DNA of 64,000 nucleotides from Nematostella vectensis (GCF_932526225.1 NC_064043.1:7927501-7991500), one strand, 5' to 3'; shown: positions 25,638 through 58,810, counted from the stretch's first letter. Notes: generated by a model from the letters alone, not told the origin. Numbers and translations: made by a program.

Positions 25638-25638
<1 letters not shown>
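23560..25638 (+). pseudogene. Decayed CR1/L2-like non-LTR retrotransposon (LINE)
   Basis: Fragments of one reverse transcriptase are read in successive frames: 23572-23967 (linker before RT), 23979-24323, 24232-24735 and 24855-25514. Visible RT blocks are LDLSAAFDTVDH, GVPQSSCLGP and YADDTQLY. The second deviates from the usual GVPQGSVLGP. After RT comes the conserved LINE tail with SRLDYCNSLL, LQRVQNAAARVI and LHWLPVVYRI. Frame breaks and stops between fragments, and the missing endonuclease, show a 5'-truncated dead copy. It lies in the same orientation as the flanking exons, inside the intron between 23069 and 27857 if those exons are joined. The 3' end runs straight into a (TTA)n tail, as in CR1/L2-type elements. 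Confidence 0.9.
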
Positions 25639-25744
<106 letters not shown>

Positions 25745-25980
25745 GTGAAACGGTAACAAAATGCTGTCTCCAACCTTAACCTAGACCAAATGCTACGAAA
25801 ATTGTATTAATTTGTAGGTATTAGCAGCTTGCACGTGACCTTAGTTTCCATGGTTACAAATACATAGTCCTTCTCCGTTTCACAAGACAAGCCTACTTGA
25901 CAAGCATTTATGCATTCGTGCATTTATGTGATTTTATGTGATTTTGCCGTATATTCTCGAGATCCATGCCTTAGATCACC

Positions 25981-26110
25981 AGGGCCCGGTTCCTCGAAAG
26001 CAGGTTAGCGCTTACCCACGGATAAATATGGTTATCGAGACATTTGATTGGATAACAACCTAATTTATCTCTTGGTTAGCGTTAACCTGCTTTCCAGGAA
26101 CACGGCCCTG
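25981..26110. repeat. Foldback element 1 of a cluster
   Basis: Left arm CAGGGCCCGGTTCCTCGAAA, then GCAGGTTAGCGCT; right arm AGCGTTAACCTGCTTTCCAG, then GAACACGGCCCTG. Imperfect inverted repeat of about 40-bp arms around an AT-rich centre. Confidence 0.75.
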
Positions 26111-26116
26111 AGCTAT

Positions 26117-26213
26117 CCTGGTTCCAGAGCCTCGAACGTCTCTCTATTTTAATGGCCAGCGAGCTTGAGACGTCTCAACCTCGCTGGCCACTTCGATTCT
26201 CTGGAACCAGGGG
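26117..26213. repeat. Foldback element 2 of a cluster
   Basis: Arms begin CCTGGTTCCAGAG and end CTCTGGAACCAGG; inner blocks GGCCAGCGAG and CTCGCTGGCC match. A diverged fragment with CTCAACCTCGCTGGCCACT occurs at about 4838, so this is a dispersed family. Confidence 0.8.
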
Positions 26214-26608
26214 GCACTATGTGTTGACAAATCTAAAAATTGAGGGGATATTAAAAATAAAGGAATAGATCGCTGTTACTACCGGAACTAGGGTGGATTT
26301 ACATTGTAGGAGTGGTTTCCGTTTTATCCTGTCAAGTCAAAAAAATCAGTTATCTGGTTATTGTTATCTTAATTGAAGGAAACTAGCGAAAAAGGAACAA
26401 CATAACTTTCTCCCAACTCCTTGACCTACAAGGCGGTTTCGCGTCGTTTTGTAATATTTTCTCTATTATATAAGTAATCAAAAGAATACGTCTTTTAGAA
26501 TTAGAATAATTCAGTTTGTTTCTACTCAAAGGAAACTACTGGTTGGCCTACATTTAATCCCTCTAATACTATTCTCAATTCGCTTGCAATATGGTCATCG
26601 CTTTGCTT

Positions 26609-26800
26609 ATGCCTACGTGCACACTAGCAACATAACAACATAACGACATGGGCGCGCGCACTATGTTTAGCCCGACATAACGACATGGACATAATGACAT
26701 AAAAGAAAAAACATGTTTTTTCTCTTATGTCGTTATGTCGAAGATAAGAGTGCGCGCGCCCATGTCGTTATGTCGATATGTCGCTAGTGTGCACTAGGCA
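26609..26800. repeat. Foldback element 3, about 95-bp arms
   Basis: Begins TGCCTACGTGCACACTAGC and ends GCTAGTGTGCACTAGGCA. Arms contain several ACATAACGACAT words and the block GGGCGCGCGCACT, meeting at AAAAAACATGTTTTTT. The longest and best matched of the three neighbouring foldbacks. Confidence 0.85.
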
Positions 26801-27644
26801 TTATTTTTAACTGGGCCCCACACTGAATTGTGTTACTATGTCATCGTAAGCAACTTGACTAATATACGCTTCATTCTTGAAATTTTATGGAGTGAAAAAC
26901 AGTACTTTATGGATCTCCCACCGTGTGTTTCCATAGGATTTTTGTCGACTAAAAACGCTGACGCTAAAGGTTTGCAATTTTGTTGGAAGCTCATAATTTT
27001 TCATTTCATTCCTGGAATGAGCAAAACGGGAATTGTTTTAAAGTGTTTTGTGGGTCGTATAAAGATGCATAAAAACTTTGATTTTCGAAGGATACTGCGC
27101 AAAAAAAAACCTCATTAAAACTGAACGTGCTAATCTGTATTTATTTAGGCCTGTGATTAGTCCTTTGTCGCGGCACCATAACTTTTTTAAACATAAAAAA
27201 AAGAACAACAAGAACGCAAAGTGGAGCCCTTTATTGTTTTTTGAGAATACTGATCAATAAGTTAGATGATTGTTTGACCTTACAATAAACCCCGGTTTAT
27301 TTTATCCAGTCCTGCTATTGGCCGCTTTGTATTCGTGACTTGGTAACGCGTTTCTCTACGCTTTATGCGTTTTGAATACATTTAAAGTGGTCAGTGAAGG
27401 AACAAGAGAGCCCAAGAGAGCAAGCCTGCGTTTCGTAATTGTGTCAGATCGCCACTCAAAAAGGCCAAGAATCGGTATTTTTCGGAGAATCTTGTTCCGT
27501 TACAGTCTCGCGGAAGTGGGCGCGGATAGCCTTCAGTCAAAGAGACATAAAATCTTGGACGGGGTCAATCAGACAAAAAGAATAAATCTCTGCTGAACGG
27601 ATCCTGTAGGCATCTTCTAAAAAGACGCCCAAAATCATAAAAAC

Positions 27645-30600
27645 ATGGCTGAAAATATAGGTAAACAAATCTGCGTTTTAAAGCATTATGCAGGTTGAAG
27701 GAAACACGGGATTCTTCGCGGCATAGGCCATCCATTAATTTTAATATTCAGATTTTGATCATCTTTAACATTGAACATTTGAAAAAATTTGAAAAAGTAC
27801 ACGTAGTTTGAAGAGTAAGATCTCTTTAAAAGTGATTTTACAACCTTTTTTTCTAGCTGTAGAAATGACTGATAGGGATGAAAAACCAAGGGACTTGGCC
27901 AAGAAAGACGACCCCGACAAGGACCCGAAAGAAGTATCAATCGAGAGCGAAGAACGGGAGACTTGGGGACACAAGGCCGAGTTTATCTTGGCGACTATCG
28001 GACTTGCTGTTGGTCTCGGCAACGTCTGGCGTTTTCCGTATCTCTGTCAAAAGAACGGAGGGGGTAAGACGAGTTTGCAATCTTTATTAGGAGAACAGTT
28101 AGGTTTGCTTAAAGATTTGTCGAAGTGCTTGATCAACCGTAAAAGCACTAGCAAATAAACCCTTCTTGGGCATTGCCTTTTAATGCACATAGGCGGTTTT
28201 TTATTTAGATATTTATAGCCTCAGTGGGATATTAAAATAAAGATTTTTTTATAAACATATGATTATTTTAATTCCATTTATATTTTTTTATTTAAGTAAT
28301 ATTGGTTTTAACTTCTTAGGATACTGGACGTGAAAAACCCCATCATCTACAGCAATGCCTTTTTACATGTGCAAAGACAATACAAGATACATCCATAGAG
28401 ATTAAAAGAACATGTGCAAACACTTATTTTTTCCATAAAAAAGTCCTTATTAAATGTTTGTTGTTCGGCATTTGTCGGTGTTGTCAAAGACCAAATAAAT
28501 TGCTTTGTATTTTTTTGTCTTTGGCGCAGTGGGACTTAAAAGTTTAATCGTTGTTTTGATGTCAAGACATCAAGTTTTACGTTTTCTAGTCGTCAATGGA
28601 GTTATTTAACTTTAGTTTTGCTTCGTGATGTCCACAGTGCGTGGGGTACTAGCATTTCTCGCGTAAATAATTAATCGGTATTTATCGATATATTTCTAAG
28701 TCGACCACAAAATTCATGAGACGCGATAAAAAGATGCGGAGAAAAAGACCATAATTGGTCACTTAGAGCTGAGGACATAACTATCTACCTTCATTTCGAT
28801 CGTTAGTGGATGCAAATTGTATGAAAGGTTTTTTAGCATGTTACACTTCAACAACCATATTTGAATACAGGGACGTCATTTTCAATAAAACTGCATCAAA
28901 ACTGTGCATTTAGGTTATCATAACATTGTATAAAAACCTGACTGACATTTTAAAAAACATGAAGTTTCGGCAATGCTTTTTGAAAATAACCGTGCAAACT
29001 ACAATAGGTAGATTGATACATTTTCATGACTAAAGGTGGGCCGAGCTTTACAGGCGGTCCATGATGTCAGATCTAAATTATGTGCAATTTACGCATTCCA
29101 ATACTTAACAATTTACTCAACCATATAATTCGTGTTCCTTTCGGTGTATTCTAGCAGAATGTATGGTGCTGTACATATGTATTCAAATCAATTGATCATT
29201 TTTTTCTATTTTGTAAATGCACTCTTTAGGACATGTTTTTTTTATAATCACGATGTGGTCTCATGTTTCAAATAACGTTGAACCAGCGAGCCAGAACCAA
29301 GCTCACTAATGGTTTGCAGTGTGTTTCGCATTATGCAAGGGGTGGTAGATCAGGCGTATTAAACAATCCAGTTTTGAAAGCCGTCGTTTTTCTAGACTGC
29401 TCGGTCAATTTCTTATTAGGACATTACATACAATATTTGACAGTCTGCTTTAATAAGCAATCCATCGCTTTTTTATCGCCCCAGATCTGTGTCGATAATT
29501 TCAACATAAACAAACACGGTGAAATTATTGTTTACTTGCTCACTTACGGTAATTTTTTTATTCCCGCAGACTGTTTTTACCGCTTTCCTATAAATGTGAC
29601 CGTAGGCGCTTTCCTGATCCCTTACGTCATTTCTATGCTAGTGTCTAGCCCCTTCCCTACCCTCCCCCTCTCAGTCTTTCTTACCGCTGTCCTATTCATG
29701 TGACCGTAGGCGCTTTCCTGATCCCTTACGTCATTTCTATGCTAGTGTCTAGCCCCTTCCCTACCCTCCCCCTCTCAGTCTTTCTTACCGGTGACTTATT
29801 CATGTGACCGTAGGCGTTTTCCCGGTCCATTACGTCATTTCTATGCTAGGGTCTAGCCCCTTCCCTACCCTCCCCCTCTCAGTCTTTCTTACCGCTGTCC
29901 TATTCATGTGTCCGTAGGCGCTTTCCTGATCCCTTACGTCATTTCTATGCTAGGGTCTAGCCCCTTCCCTACCCTCCCCCTCTTAGTCTTTCTTACCGCT
30001 GTCCTATTCATGTGTCCGCAGGCGCTTTCCTGATCCCTTACGTCATTTCTATGCTAGGGTCTAACCCCTTCCCTACCCTCCCCCTCTTAGTCTTTCTTAC
30101 CGCTGTCCTATTCATGTGTCCGCAGGCGCTTTCCTGATCCCTTACGTCATTTCTATGCTAGGGTCTAGCCCCTTCCCTACCCTCCCCCTCTCAGTCTTTC
30201 TTACCGCTGTCCTATTCATGTGTCCGCAGGCGCTTTCCTGATCCCTTACGTCATTTCTATGCTAGGGTCTAACCCCCTTCCCTACCCTACCTCTCTCAGC
30301 CTTTCCCACCGGTGACTTATTCATGTGACCGTAGGGGTTTTCCTGATCCCTTACGTCATTTCAATGCTAGAGTCTAGCCCCTTCCCTACCCTCCCCCTTT
30401 TAGTCTTTCTTACCGCTGTCCTATTCATGTGTCCGCAGGCGCTTTCCTGATCCCTTACGTCATTTCTATGCTAGGGTCTAGCCCCTTCCCTACCCTCCCC
30501 CTCTCAGTCTTTCTTACCGCTGTCCTATTCATGTGTCCGCAGGCGCTTTCCTGATCCCTTACGTCATTTCTATGCTAGGGTCTAACCCCCTTCCCTACCC

Positions 30601-33600
30601 TACCTCTCTCAGCCTTTCCCACCGGTGACTTATTCATGTGACCGCAGGCGATTTCCTGATCCCTAACGTCATTTCTATGCTAGTGTCTAGCCCCGTCCCT
30701 ACCCTCCCCCTCTCAGTCTTTCTTACCGCTGTCCTATTTACTTGTCCACAGGCGCTTTCCTGGTTCCTTACATCATTTTCATGCTGATCGAGGGGCTGCC
30801 CCTGTTCTTCCTGGAGCTGAGTATCGGTCAGCGCATGCGCAAGAGCGCCATCAACTGCTGGCGGGACATCCACCCGTGCCTGTTCGGGATCGGCGTCGCG
30901 TGTCTCATGGTCTCGCTCATGCTGTGCTTGTATTACATCGTCATCATTGCGTGGTGTTGCTACTTCTTCTTCATTTCCTTCACATCTGATCTGCCTTGGA
31001 AGAAGGTGCGCATGCGCGAGTTAGAAGGGACGAGGTTGTAGGCGCGTACCAAGGATTTGCTTTTGCTAATTGTACTTGTAATTGTACGCTGTTTTTGAAT
31101 TTTGGTGTTTTTAACATTATAGTACCCAGTGAATTATTAGGAAGAAAATAGCACAAATGATCAATGGCAATGATACTTATGGTTGTTATTATGAACACAA
31201 TTTGATTCTGTGTTTAAAAACGCATCAAAACAACATTTTGCCGCTATATGAGGCTCGGCATGTTTTTAGCATGTTCTCAACAATTGGTAAAATCTCTGTA
31301 CGTTCTTATCAAAAAGGGTTCTTATAAAAAAAGGAGTGTACATAAAGATTTGTCCAGGTCGATCTGAAGATATTTAGAAGTGGTGGTGCTGGTTAACCGA
31401 GGAATGATGAATTGTGTCAGATTCGATTTGAGTGTGCCATAATAATTCTAGAAATTAACCTCATTCCCTCATCGTCTCGCAGCAACTGCTCTGTCAGAAC
31501 TGGGAGGCGTACGACAATATCAAAAGCCAGATGAACACCATCCAGAGCGCAGGGAACGCCACCGCAAACAACACACTCTACCAGGGCTTGAAAGCCAAGT
31601 TTGACTCGTTCCCAGACTGCTGCGTGCGTGACCCTTCTGCATACTATTTCTACCATCATGCACTTGAGGTTTCGACTAGTATCGAGGATACTGGGGTCGG
31701 GATTAACGTCAAGTTGGCCGGCTGTCTGGTCTTCGCATGGATCCTCACATATCTTTGTGTCGTCAAGGGGATCAAGTCTAGCGGAAAGGTGCGTTTATCG
31801 TTACTAAGAGCAGTTTGTATCTCTAAGACAGGGTGTACTTAACGTCGCCCTCATAAGTCGTCTGTATAGCTCTGTTAGTGAAGCATCCGATCGGAGAATG
31901 TAAGGCTCTGAGTAAAATCTTGTGGCCAACAGTGCCAGGTTAGGGCCGTAACAGGGCCCCCAATAATATTTTTTTCAAAAACCATATGGAAATAACCGAT
32001 AGAAACGTGGCTGTGCCCCCCCCCCCCCCCCCCCAATGCTTTCTTAATGTTTCTGCATTGTGCCCCATCCCCCCCGTCATAATTCGAGCCTGCTACGGCT
32101 ATGCAGGTGCCCGTCTTTGTAAAGCTTCGGCAAGAATCCAGAGTGCTGCGCGGTCGCAGTGATTGTCCTGAAGGAATTGTGTTCACTTCGTACACTATGA
32201 CATGATTGGTTTTCTGGCAGGTTGTCTACTTTACCGCCACCTTCCCCTACATCATCCTCATCATTCTGTTCTTCCGTGGTGTCACTCTCGAGGGCGCAGG
32301 AAACGGCATCAAGACACTTTTTACCCCCGATGTGAGTATGCGCACTTAAACATGAACTTCTGCCTATATTTGCCTACACCGCAAATACAGAAATATGTTT
32401 AGACTTGCACACTATTTGTCCAATATACAAATATAATATATAGTATATAGCGCTTTTAGTATCAACCATGTTCTAAGCGTTAAGAATGGCTAAACCGCTT
32501 GAACTGAGGATCAGAAGTTTCTAGCAGCGAGTCAAATTCATGCCCGAGAAACTCTCCCGTCTCAAACGAAAGTCGAACCCGATTAATTAAAGATGAGAGG
32601 CCACTAGTGAATCCTGTAGGAATTGATTACTGTATCAAGTACAATAATCACAAATTCATTTTTCATCAGTGGGGATTACTTCTCGATGCCAACATATGGA
32701 AAGATGCCGCCACCCAGATGTTCTTCACTCTCAGTCTTGGGTTTGGGGCGCTCATCGCGTTCGCGAGTTACATGCCAATGCATAACCAGGTGATGAAAGA
32801 TGGATACACAGTCGTGCTCGTGAACTGCGGCACCTCACTTTTCGCTGGCATCGTCGTCTTCTCTATACTTGGCTACAGGGAGGCCAAGACTGGTATTCCT
32901 GTCACAGAGGTATGGACAATCAGACGCGTATCAGGATTTGCTTATGGGGGGAGGGGGTTAAGGGTATCATGTAAAGGATAGCATTTGAAGATCCCGTGGG
33001 GGGGGGGGGGGGGGGGGAGGGGGGAGGGGTTTGCGCGCCTGGCCATGGCCAGCCCGCTCTATCCTCCTAATTATAGTTTTAACTATGGGAGTTTTCGTTT
33101 TATTTGGATGCGTAGGGATAACAAGATGCGCAATAGAAACGTTTAAAAAAAGCGGACAACTGTCGTACAGATATGTGTGTCCTAATGACCTCGGGCCCAT
33201 GACCCAGGTTATTGGTGACTGTTGATTATTATATGGTTTTGTTCGCTTGTGTCACCTGTGCTTTTGTTGTATCCAGGTTGGATCCGGACCAGGACTTGCC
33301 TTCATCACGTTTTCGGACGCCATGTTGCTTATGGATGTGTCTCCTCTCTGGGCGATCCTGTTCTTCATGATGTTGATTCTGCTCGGTATCGACAGTGAGT
33401 TTGGAACACTCGAGGCAGCCATTGGACCTATCATGGAGCTTAACCTTTTTCCAAAGGTACGTACTGCATCATAGGAGGAGGTCTGAAACCTGCAGACCTT
33501 CCGCTATTCAAGTCCATTAGTCCAACGTGCGTGACTTGTTTTTGTTGTTGTTTTAAATTCTTCAAAACTCTCATCCTTTTGAAAACAAGATTTTCTAGTA

Positions 33601-34893
33601 TTGCTAGATTCTTTAGAAATATTATTGAGCCGTTTTTATTGTAGATTTGGGTTGAGACTCGCTGTGATTCAAGCGGATTTAGCTACTAAAAATGATGATC
33701 TCATGGGAATTTGGTTTTATAACCTACGAAACCACGCGTCACGCAATTTGAATCGAAATCGAAGTGTTCAAAGTTAAACAGAAATAAAATGTGCTATAAA
33801 GCCATAACCCAGATTAAGTGACAGGGATATGGATTATGCTTATCCAATACTCGGCGCAAGGCAGAGCGCAATGTAGGAAACAAATACAACGACAGTGCTC
33901 AAAACGGCCATGTGGGCGGGCCATTTCGGGGGACCTAGTCTTATCTTCTGTCTTGTCTTGTTGTCCAGGTGCGCAAGGAGCTGGTCACTCTGGGTGTGGC
34001 CGTTATTCTACTACTCCTTGGCCTGTGCATGACCTCAGGGGCAGGGTACTACATCTTCCAGATGTTTGATGATTACTCCGTCACCATACCTCTACTGGTC
34101 ATCGCACTTTTCCAGTGCATTGGTGTTGCCTGGGTTTATGGTAATGACAGGTAAGGACCGAGAGGGGGAGGAGTGGTGGGTAGGACTGAGGAGGAGGGGG
34201 AGGGGACAGTTACAACGACCAAGGCAGTTATGAATCCGGGGTAATTGTACTGAGGAAGTGAGAGTTAGGACTCGGTTATAGTTACACGTAGCGTATTTAC
34301 TTACGCGCACAAGGTTTCAGTGAGCAGTGTTATCAAAGACATTAAGCCTTGATCAAACGGAGATAGGAGTTGATGAGAGTTTTATTCTTTCTAGCTCCCA
34401 CAGGGTTGCGATCAAACTGTCTTTGAGAGTTGGTGAGAGTGGTCACTTTTTCATGATAATTATTTTACTTCAGGATTCATCGTTGAATCGGGAATTACAG
34501 GTTAAATTCTACTTCTTGTGAAAACTGCTGATCGAAATATTATCATTAACTTTCATTCACGCGATCAAACGGCGACTACTCTCATTCAACATCGTGTCGA
34601 ATTTGAATGTGTTCTAAGTGAATGAGACATCTCTCATTTTTGAAAGTAGGGGGCAGCGCCCCCCACTTTTCTGAGAGGATGTTTCTTTAGATATACATGA
34701 ACGTTTTTTTAAACCAACGGGTTTCAAGCGGTACATATGCAACCGACAACAAATTTGTTGAACAGTTTAGAATCCTGTGAATAGAAACCTAGGTTATCCC
34801 CCGAGTTCTTATAAATAGCGCTTAAGAATTTGAAACCACCAACCACCCTACCCCCCTGAAACCAGTACCCACCCCTACCCCCAACTTTCGCCC

Positions 34894-34925
<32 letters not shown>

Positions 34926-36743
34926 TATGGCACCACTCCGCCGCTCCTACTCTCATTGACTCTCATTAACTCTCATCATCGTTTGATCGAGACTTTCGTT
35001 ACTAGTGTTACCCTGGTAACAAGAGGGAATGTTAGCATGTGTTAGTAGCACGCTTACGCTGGGAGTAAACTTAGTGAACGGTCACCTACATGTGACAGAT
35101 GTGCTCTAACCAACTGCTTCCCTCAGGTTCGCGGACGATATCCAATTTATGACAGGCAAGCGGCCTTGGGTTGGATGGATGATCTGCTGGAAGTACATCT
35201 CTCCTATCGCCTTACTTGTCGTACTGATCGCCCTGGTCGCACAGCAATCGCAAGTGTCGCCCAAGTACAACAAATTCGTCGGCTGTAAAGAGGTGCGTGT
35301 CATGGCCCATTCTAACGTGACGCGATTGCTGAGTGTGGAACAGAAGGTGTAAAAATCCGGCTATCTACATTTGTGACTAGGAAACACTCACTTCTCGGAA
35401 CAGCCCGTATCTTTAATCACATAAAGTCAGTTACGTTTGAAGCGCATTTGACCATGTCTTGCGAAGTTAATTTACGTTATACAAATGCCAAACATTCAAT
35501 TTCTTCCTATTTTCGAATAATGCACATGCTGACAGAAGAATTCCAATTTGATGTCATGTGTTTTAAGGGCAAGATGAATTTGTTCAGTTCCGGTTAACGA
35601 CACGAGGCTGTGTATAATTTCAAGCGCGTTTCTGCTTTTCCGATTCTACAGCATTTGGGCCCTTTGTATGGCCACTTATACAGCTTAATAAAAGTTAACC
35701 AATTAGCTGCGAGAATCAAATAAAGTTAACCAATTAGCTGCGAGAATCAAATAAAGTTAACCAATTAGCTGCGAGAATCAAATGAAGTTAACCAATTCGC
35801 TGCGAGAATCAAATAAAGTTAACCAATTAGCTGCGAGAATCAAATGAAGTTAACCAATTAGCTGCGAGAATCAAATAAAATTAACCAATTAGCTGCGAGA
35901 ATCAAATAAAGTTAACCAATTAGCTGCGAGAATCAAATGAAGTTAACCAATTCGCTGCGAGAATCAAATAAAGTTAACCAATTAGCTGCGAGAATCAAAT
36001 GAAGTTAACCAATTAGCTGCGAGAATCAAATAAAATTAACCAATTAGCTGCGAGAATCAAATAAAGTTAACCAATTAGCCTGCGGGAATCAAAGGTTTGA
36101 TTGACACGAGCTTTAGATCCAGGAGGATTCATTCATGCGCTGATGTGCACCCATTGCCCTGCTGGTTGGCTAGTTGGAAGTTTACAGCCGCAATGTCACC
36201 AGTTTACTTCCGGTCGATAACGTAACAATTCCAATTATTTTTAACGAAAAACGCGAAAATATTTCAAGATTGTAAAAGCAGTGTTTCTATTGGAGTTTCT
36301 TTGAGGATGCGACTGAAAATTCTAGAGCGGGTGGCTTGTTAAATAGCGCGGATTCTAATAGATTCTTTTATTTCTTGTCGTAGTAAATAAACGCCGCTTT
36401 ATTAATCGATGTTCCTCACAAAACTATGAAGGAGAGCATTACACTGTAAATCTCTGTTTCTATTGGTCTAATTTGCGTATGCTCACTTCTATTTCAACAG
36501 AAACCATTTGGTGTCAGTGCGGGTTCTGACAACTGGCTCGAGCCCACCGAATACCCCGGATGGGGCGTGTTCCTTATCGTCGTCATAGTCCTGGTGTCCA
36601 CTCTCCCCGTCCTTATTTGGCTCATCAAAGATTGGCCCAAGAATTGGCGCCAAGGCTTTCACAAGATGCTCTGCACCGGCTACAAAAACTACCTGCCCGA
36701 CCCCCCAAAGGACGAAAATGATAAAAACCACCAAAAGATTTAG
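27645..36743 (+). CDS. SLC6-family sodium-dependent transporter, 10 exons
   Basis: Exons: 27645-27660, 27857-28063, 30752-31005, 31483-31788, 32221-32331, 32670-32909, 33277-33456, 33969-34150, 35127-35292, 36501-36743. All junctions are GT-AG and in frame, giving 634 aa, the normal family size. SLC6 proteins are 12-helix plasma-membrane carriers that take up amino acids, GABA, monoamines or osmolytes with Na+ (often Cl-). TM1 is intact ([14 protein letters not shown], residues 54-67), followed by CQKNGGGAFLVPY. EL2 has N-glycosylation sequons (NAT, NNT). TM6 region: [17 protein letters not shown]8 region: SGPGLAF; later [15 protein letters not shown]. The substrate cannot be told from what I see. 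Intron 2 holds an acceptor-derived array. The first 16-nt exon (MAENI) may be an alternative to the upstream Arg/Pro-rich exons. A possible poly(A) signal is near 37435. Confidence 0.95.
29590..30746 (+). repeat. 104-bp array of duplicated 3' splice site plus exon start (SLC6 intron 2)
   Basis: About 11 units of 104-105 bp precede SLC6 exon 3. Each has a pyrimidine-rich stretch, an acceptor CCG(T/C)AG or near match, and about 40 bp of exon-like sequence (GCGCTTTCCTGATCCCTTAC) that encodes [12 protein letters not shown], a diverged copy of the true exon start [12 protein letters not shown]. Acceptor starts near 29605, 29709, 29813, 29917, 30021, 30125, 30229, 30334, 30438, 30542 and 30647, then the true acceptor at 30752. 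Confidence 0.95.
34349..34996. mobile_element. TIR element in SLC6 intron 8
   Basis: The left end has CTTGATCAAACGG, then GTTGATGAGAGTT; the right end has AACTCTCATCATCGTTTGATC. GATCAAAC and TCTCATT/AATGAGA words recur inside in both orientations. A C run and CA repeats sit near the right end. No coding frame; non-autonomous. Confidence 0.65.
35690..36090 (+). repeat. 31-bp satellite with five-unit higher-order structure (SLC6 intron 9)
   Basis: Thirteen units of about 31 bp around GTTAACCAATTAGCTGCGAG. Variant marks (TAAAG/TGAAG/TAAAA before TTAACC, and TTAG/TTCG) follow the same order in units 4-8 and units 9-13, so a five-unit block of about 155 bp was duplicated. Confidence 0.9.
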
Positions 36744-38761
36744 GTTTCTTTAAATTCGATTAGCTTGTATAGCCCATTTCCATGAGTTTAGCGGAAAGTT
36801 TGACTGAGCAAAGTGTTGGTCCTCGAGTGACCCACCATATGAGTTTTCCCACCATATTTTGTTTGGTCAAACGTTTCGCTAACGGAAACGCTGTCAACAT
36901 CGTCTTTGGTGCTTTTGGTAATATGTTTACCTGTAAAATTCAAATTTGTCCCCACAATAGATAATATATAGTCTATAGGGTATCTTTAGAACCACCCATT
37001 GGCCTATGTACGTTTTCATATCTAGTGTTCATTTACATCATATCTAGAGTTCATTTACCTTTATTTCGTTCTATTGCGATTTTCGTCGTAATACTTGTTT
37101 TCAGTTCAATACACCCCTCTGAAACAGACCTGGCGAGTAATAATTCCCTGGCAGGTTTTCTGTAAAAACCTCGCCAGGTTTGCAAAAGTTTCTCGGAATT
37201 TCCCAGAAAAAATCCTGGTACGGGAGAAAATTTCCCTTAGCAGGTACAGTAAGGCAAAATAAAAAAAAGGTTTGGTTTCACCAGGTCTGTGTATTTTAGT
37301 ATTATTGTATTTATAATATTAATTTTAGTTCCATTGCTTTTATTTAGATTTATGCACTCTGTAGATATATCCATTGCGTAGTTATTTAATGCAGTCCCGA
37401 GTGCTAATATTTGTTGAATTGTATAGTATCTTTTAAATAAAGGAATAAAAATCAAGAAGGCATATTTAGACAGAGAAGGAATCTTCTCTATTCGGTTTAT
37501 CCAAAAAAAAAGTCTTAACTTCCCTCAGGGAGGGGGCCTATGTAATAAGGCAAATTTAATATGCTTTTTTTCTTGAACTTCCCATCGTGTTTTTTGATGG
37601 AACCAAATCCAAGAACGATTTTCGAGGAAGTTAACGGACAGCAATTTTGTAGGAGAGGTTAGTATTACTACTTTATTTTTCAAGTATTTACTGTAATTCA
37701 AATTGCAACATATTTATCAAATTGTAGCTGCACAAGATGTAATTTTCAATGTGAATAAAGACGCTTTAAGTTCATGACGCGTTATTATAAATGTCATTTT
37801 CACAGAGGGGATTAGACTTGTAGGGTAGTGCTTGAAAAATGTGCTTATGGTGATGTGGTGGAGTAACGCCAGATAATTGCTGTTCAGTTCGATGTTATTT
37901 TTGAACGCATAAGAGGAATAATAAGACAACGTTACCGCGTGTGTGAATATCGGCAAGATGGAACGGGCCACGGCCCCCTATTTTTCGATATTTAGGAAAC
38001 CCACGGAAAAATAATAAATCCGGTCCCCCCTTTCTGTTAACTCTTGATTCGGCCCCCTTTTTGGAGCTCTTGGATCCGCCCGTTTCTCCGTCCCTGCATT
38101 GCTTGGCAAACTACTGGTGCTGTTTGTACACAAGTCCCGTGCAAACATCCTAATTCATAAATGTCTGCTCTATAGGTACCTAAACACGTGCAAACAGGTC
38201 CTAATTCATAAATGCCTGCGCTATATGTACACAAGTCCACGCAAACATCCTAATTCATAAATGCCTGCGCTATTTGTACACAAGTCCCGTGGAAACATTA
38301 TAATTCATAAATGCTTGCACTATTTGTCCACCATGCTGGTATAGGCTGTAAAGCATTTAAACAACTTTTCCTATGACGATATTAGCGGCGCCATCAATGC
38401 TGATGTTTGCTCGGGGCTTCTGAAGGTGCTACGTTGTAGTTTGCAACATTTTTTTGTCTTGTAATTAACTGAACGAGATAATGGCAGCAATGACAAAAGG
38501 ACTAGGCAGGGTTGCGTTGCTCTTCGATATCATAAATGCGACATAAAAAGAGGGTAAGGAGGGCTTGAAGATGCATAGACATAGGACTGGATGAGCCAAA
38601 ACAGTTTAACTCATTTTATTCATACAAGCCAATCACCGCGAATGCGCAGCTAAAATACAGCGAAAAAAGACCAAACAACTTCATGGACACGCACAAAAAA
38701 TACGATGTAGTTTGAGACTTCTCGGAGTGTAATCGGAGGTTGCCTCGGACGTACTCGGAGC
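36744..38761. other. Intergenic between convergent SLC6 and SMC1
   Basis: Holds the SLC6 3' flank, a small TIR element at about 37124-37291 (ACAGACCTGG and CCAGGTCTGT), and a tandem repeat of about 55-60 bp at about 38100-38330 (three to four copies of CATCCTAATTCATAAATG). A minus-strand poly(A) signal for SMC1 is at 38615-38620, about 140 bp past its stop. No gene seen. Confidence 0.65.
38615..38620 (-). terminator. SMC1 poly(A) signal
   Basis: AATAAA on the minus strand about 140 nt past the SMC1 stop codon, the first consensus hexamer I see there. Cleavage would be expected 10-30 nt further. Inferred. Confidence 0.5.

Positions 38762-58810
<20,049 letters not shown>

Noticed and set aside
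29590-30746. Could the 104-bp units be a CRISPR array or real alternative exons?
   Set aside because: No unique spacers and animal DNA, so not CRISPR. No unit has a donor after the exon-like part, so they are not complete exons.
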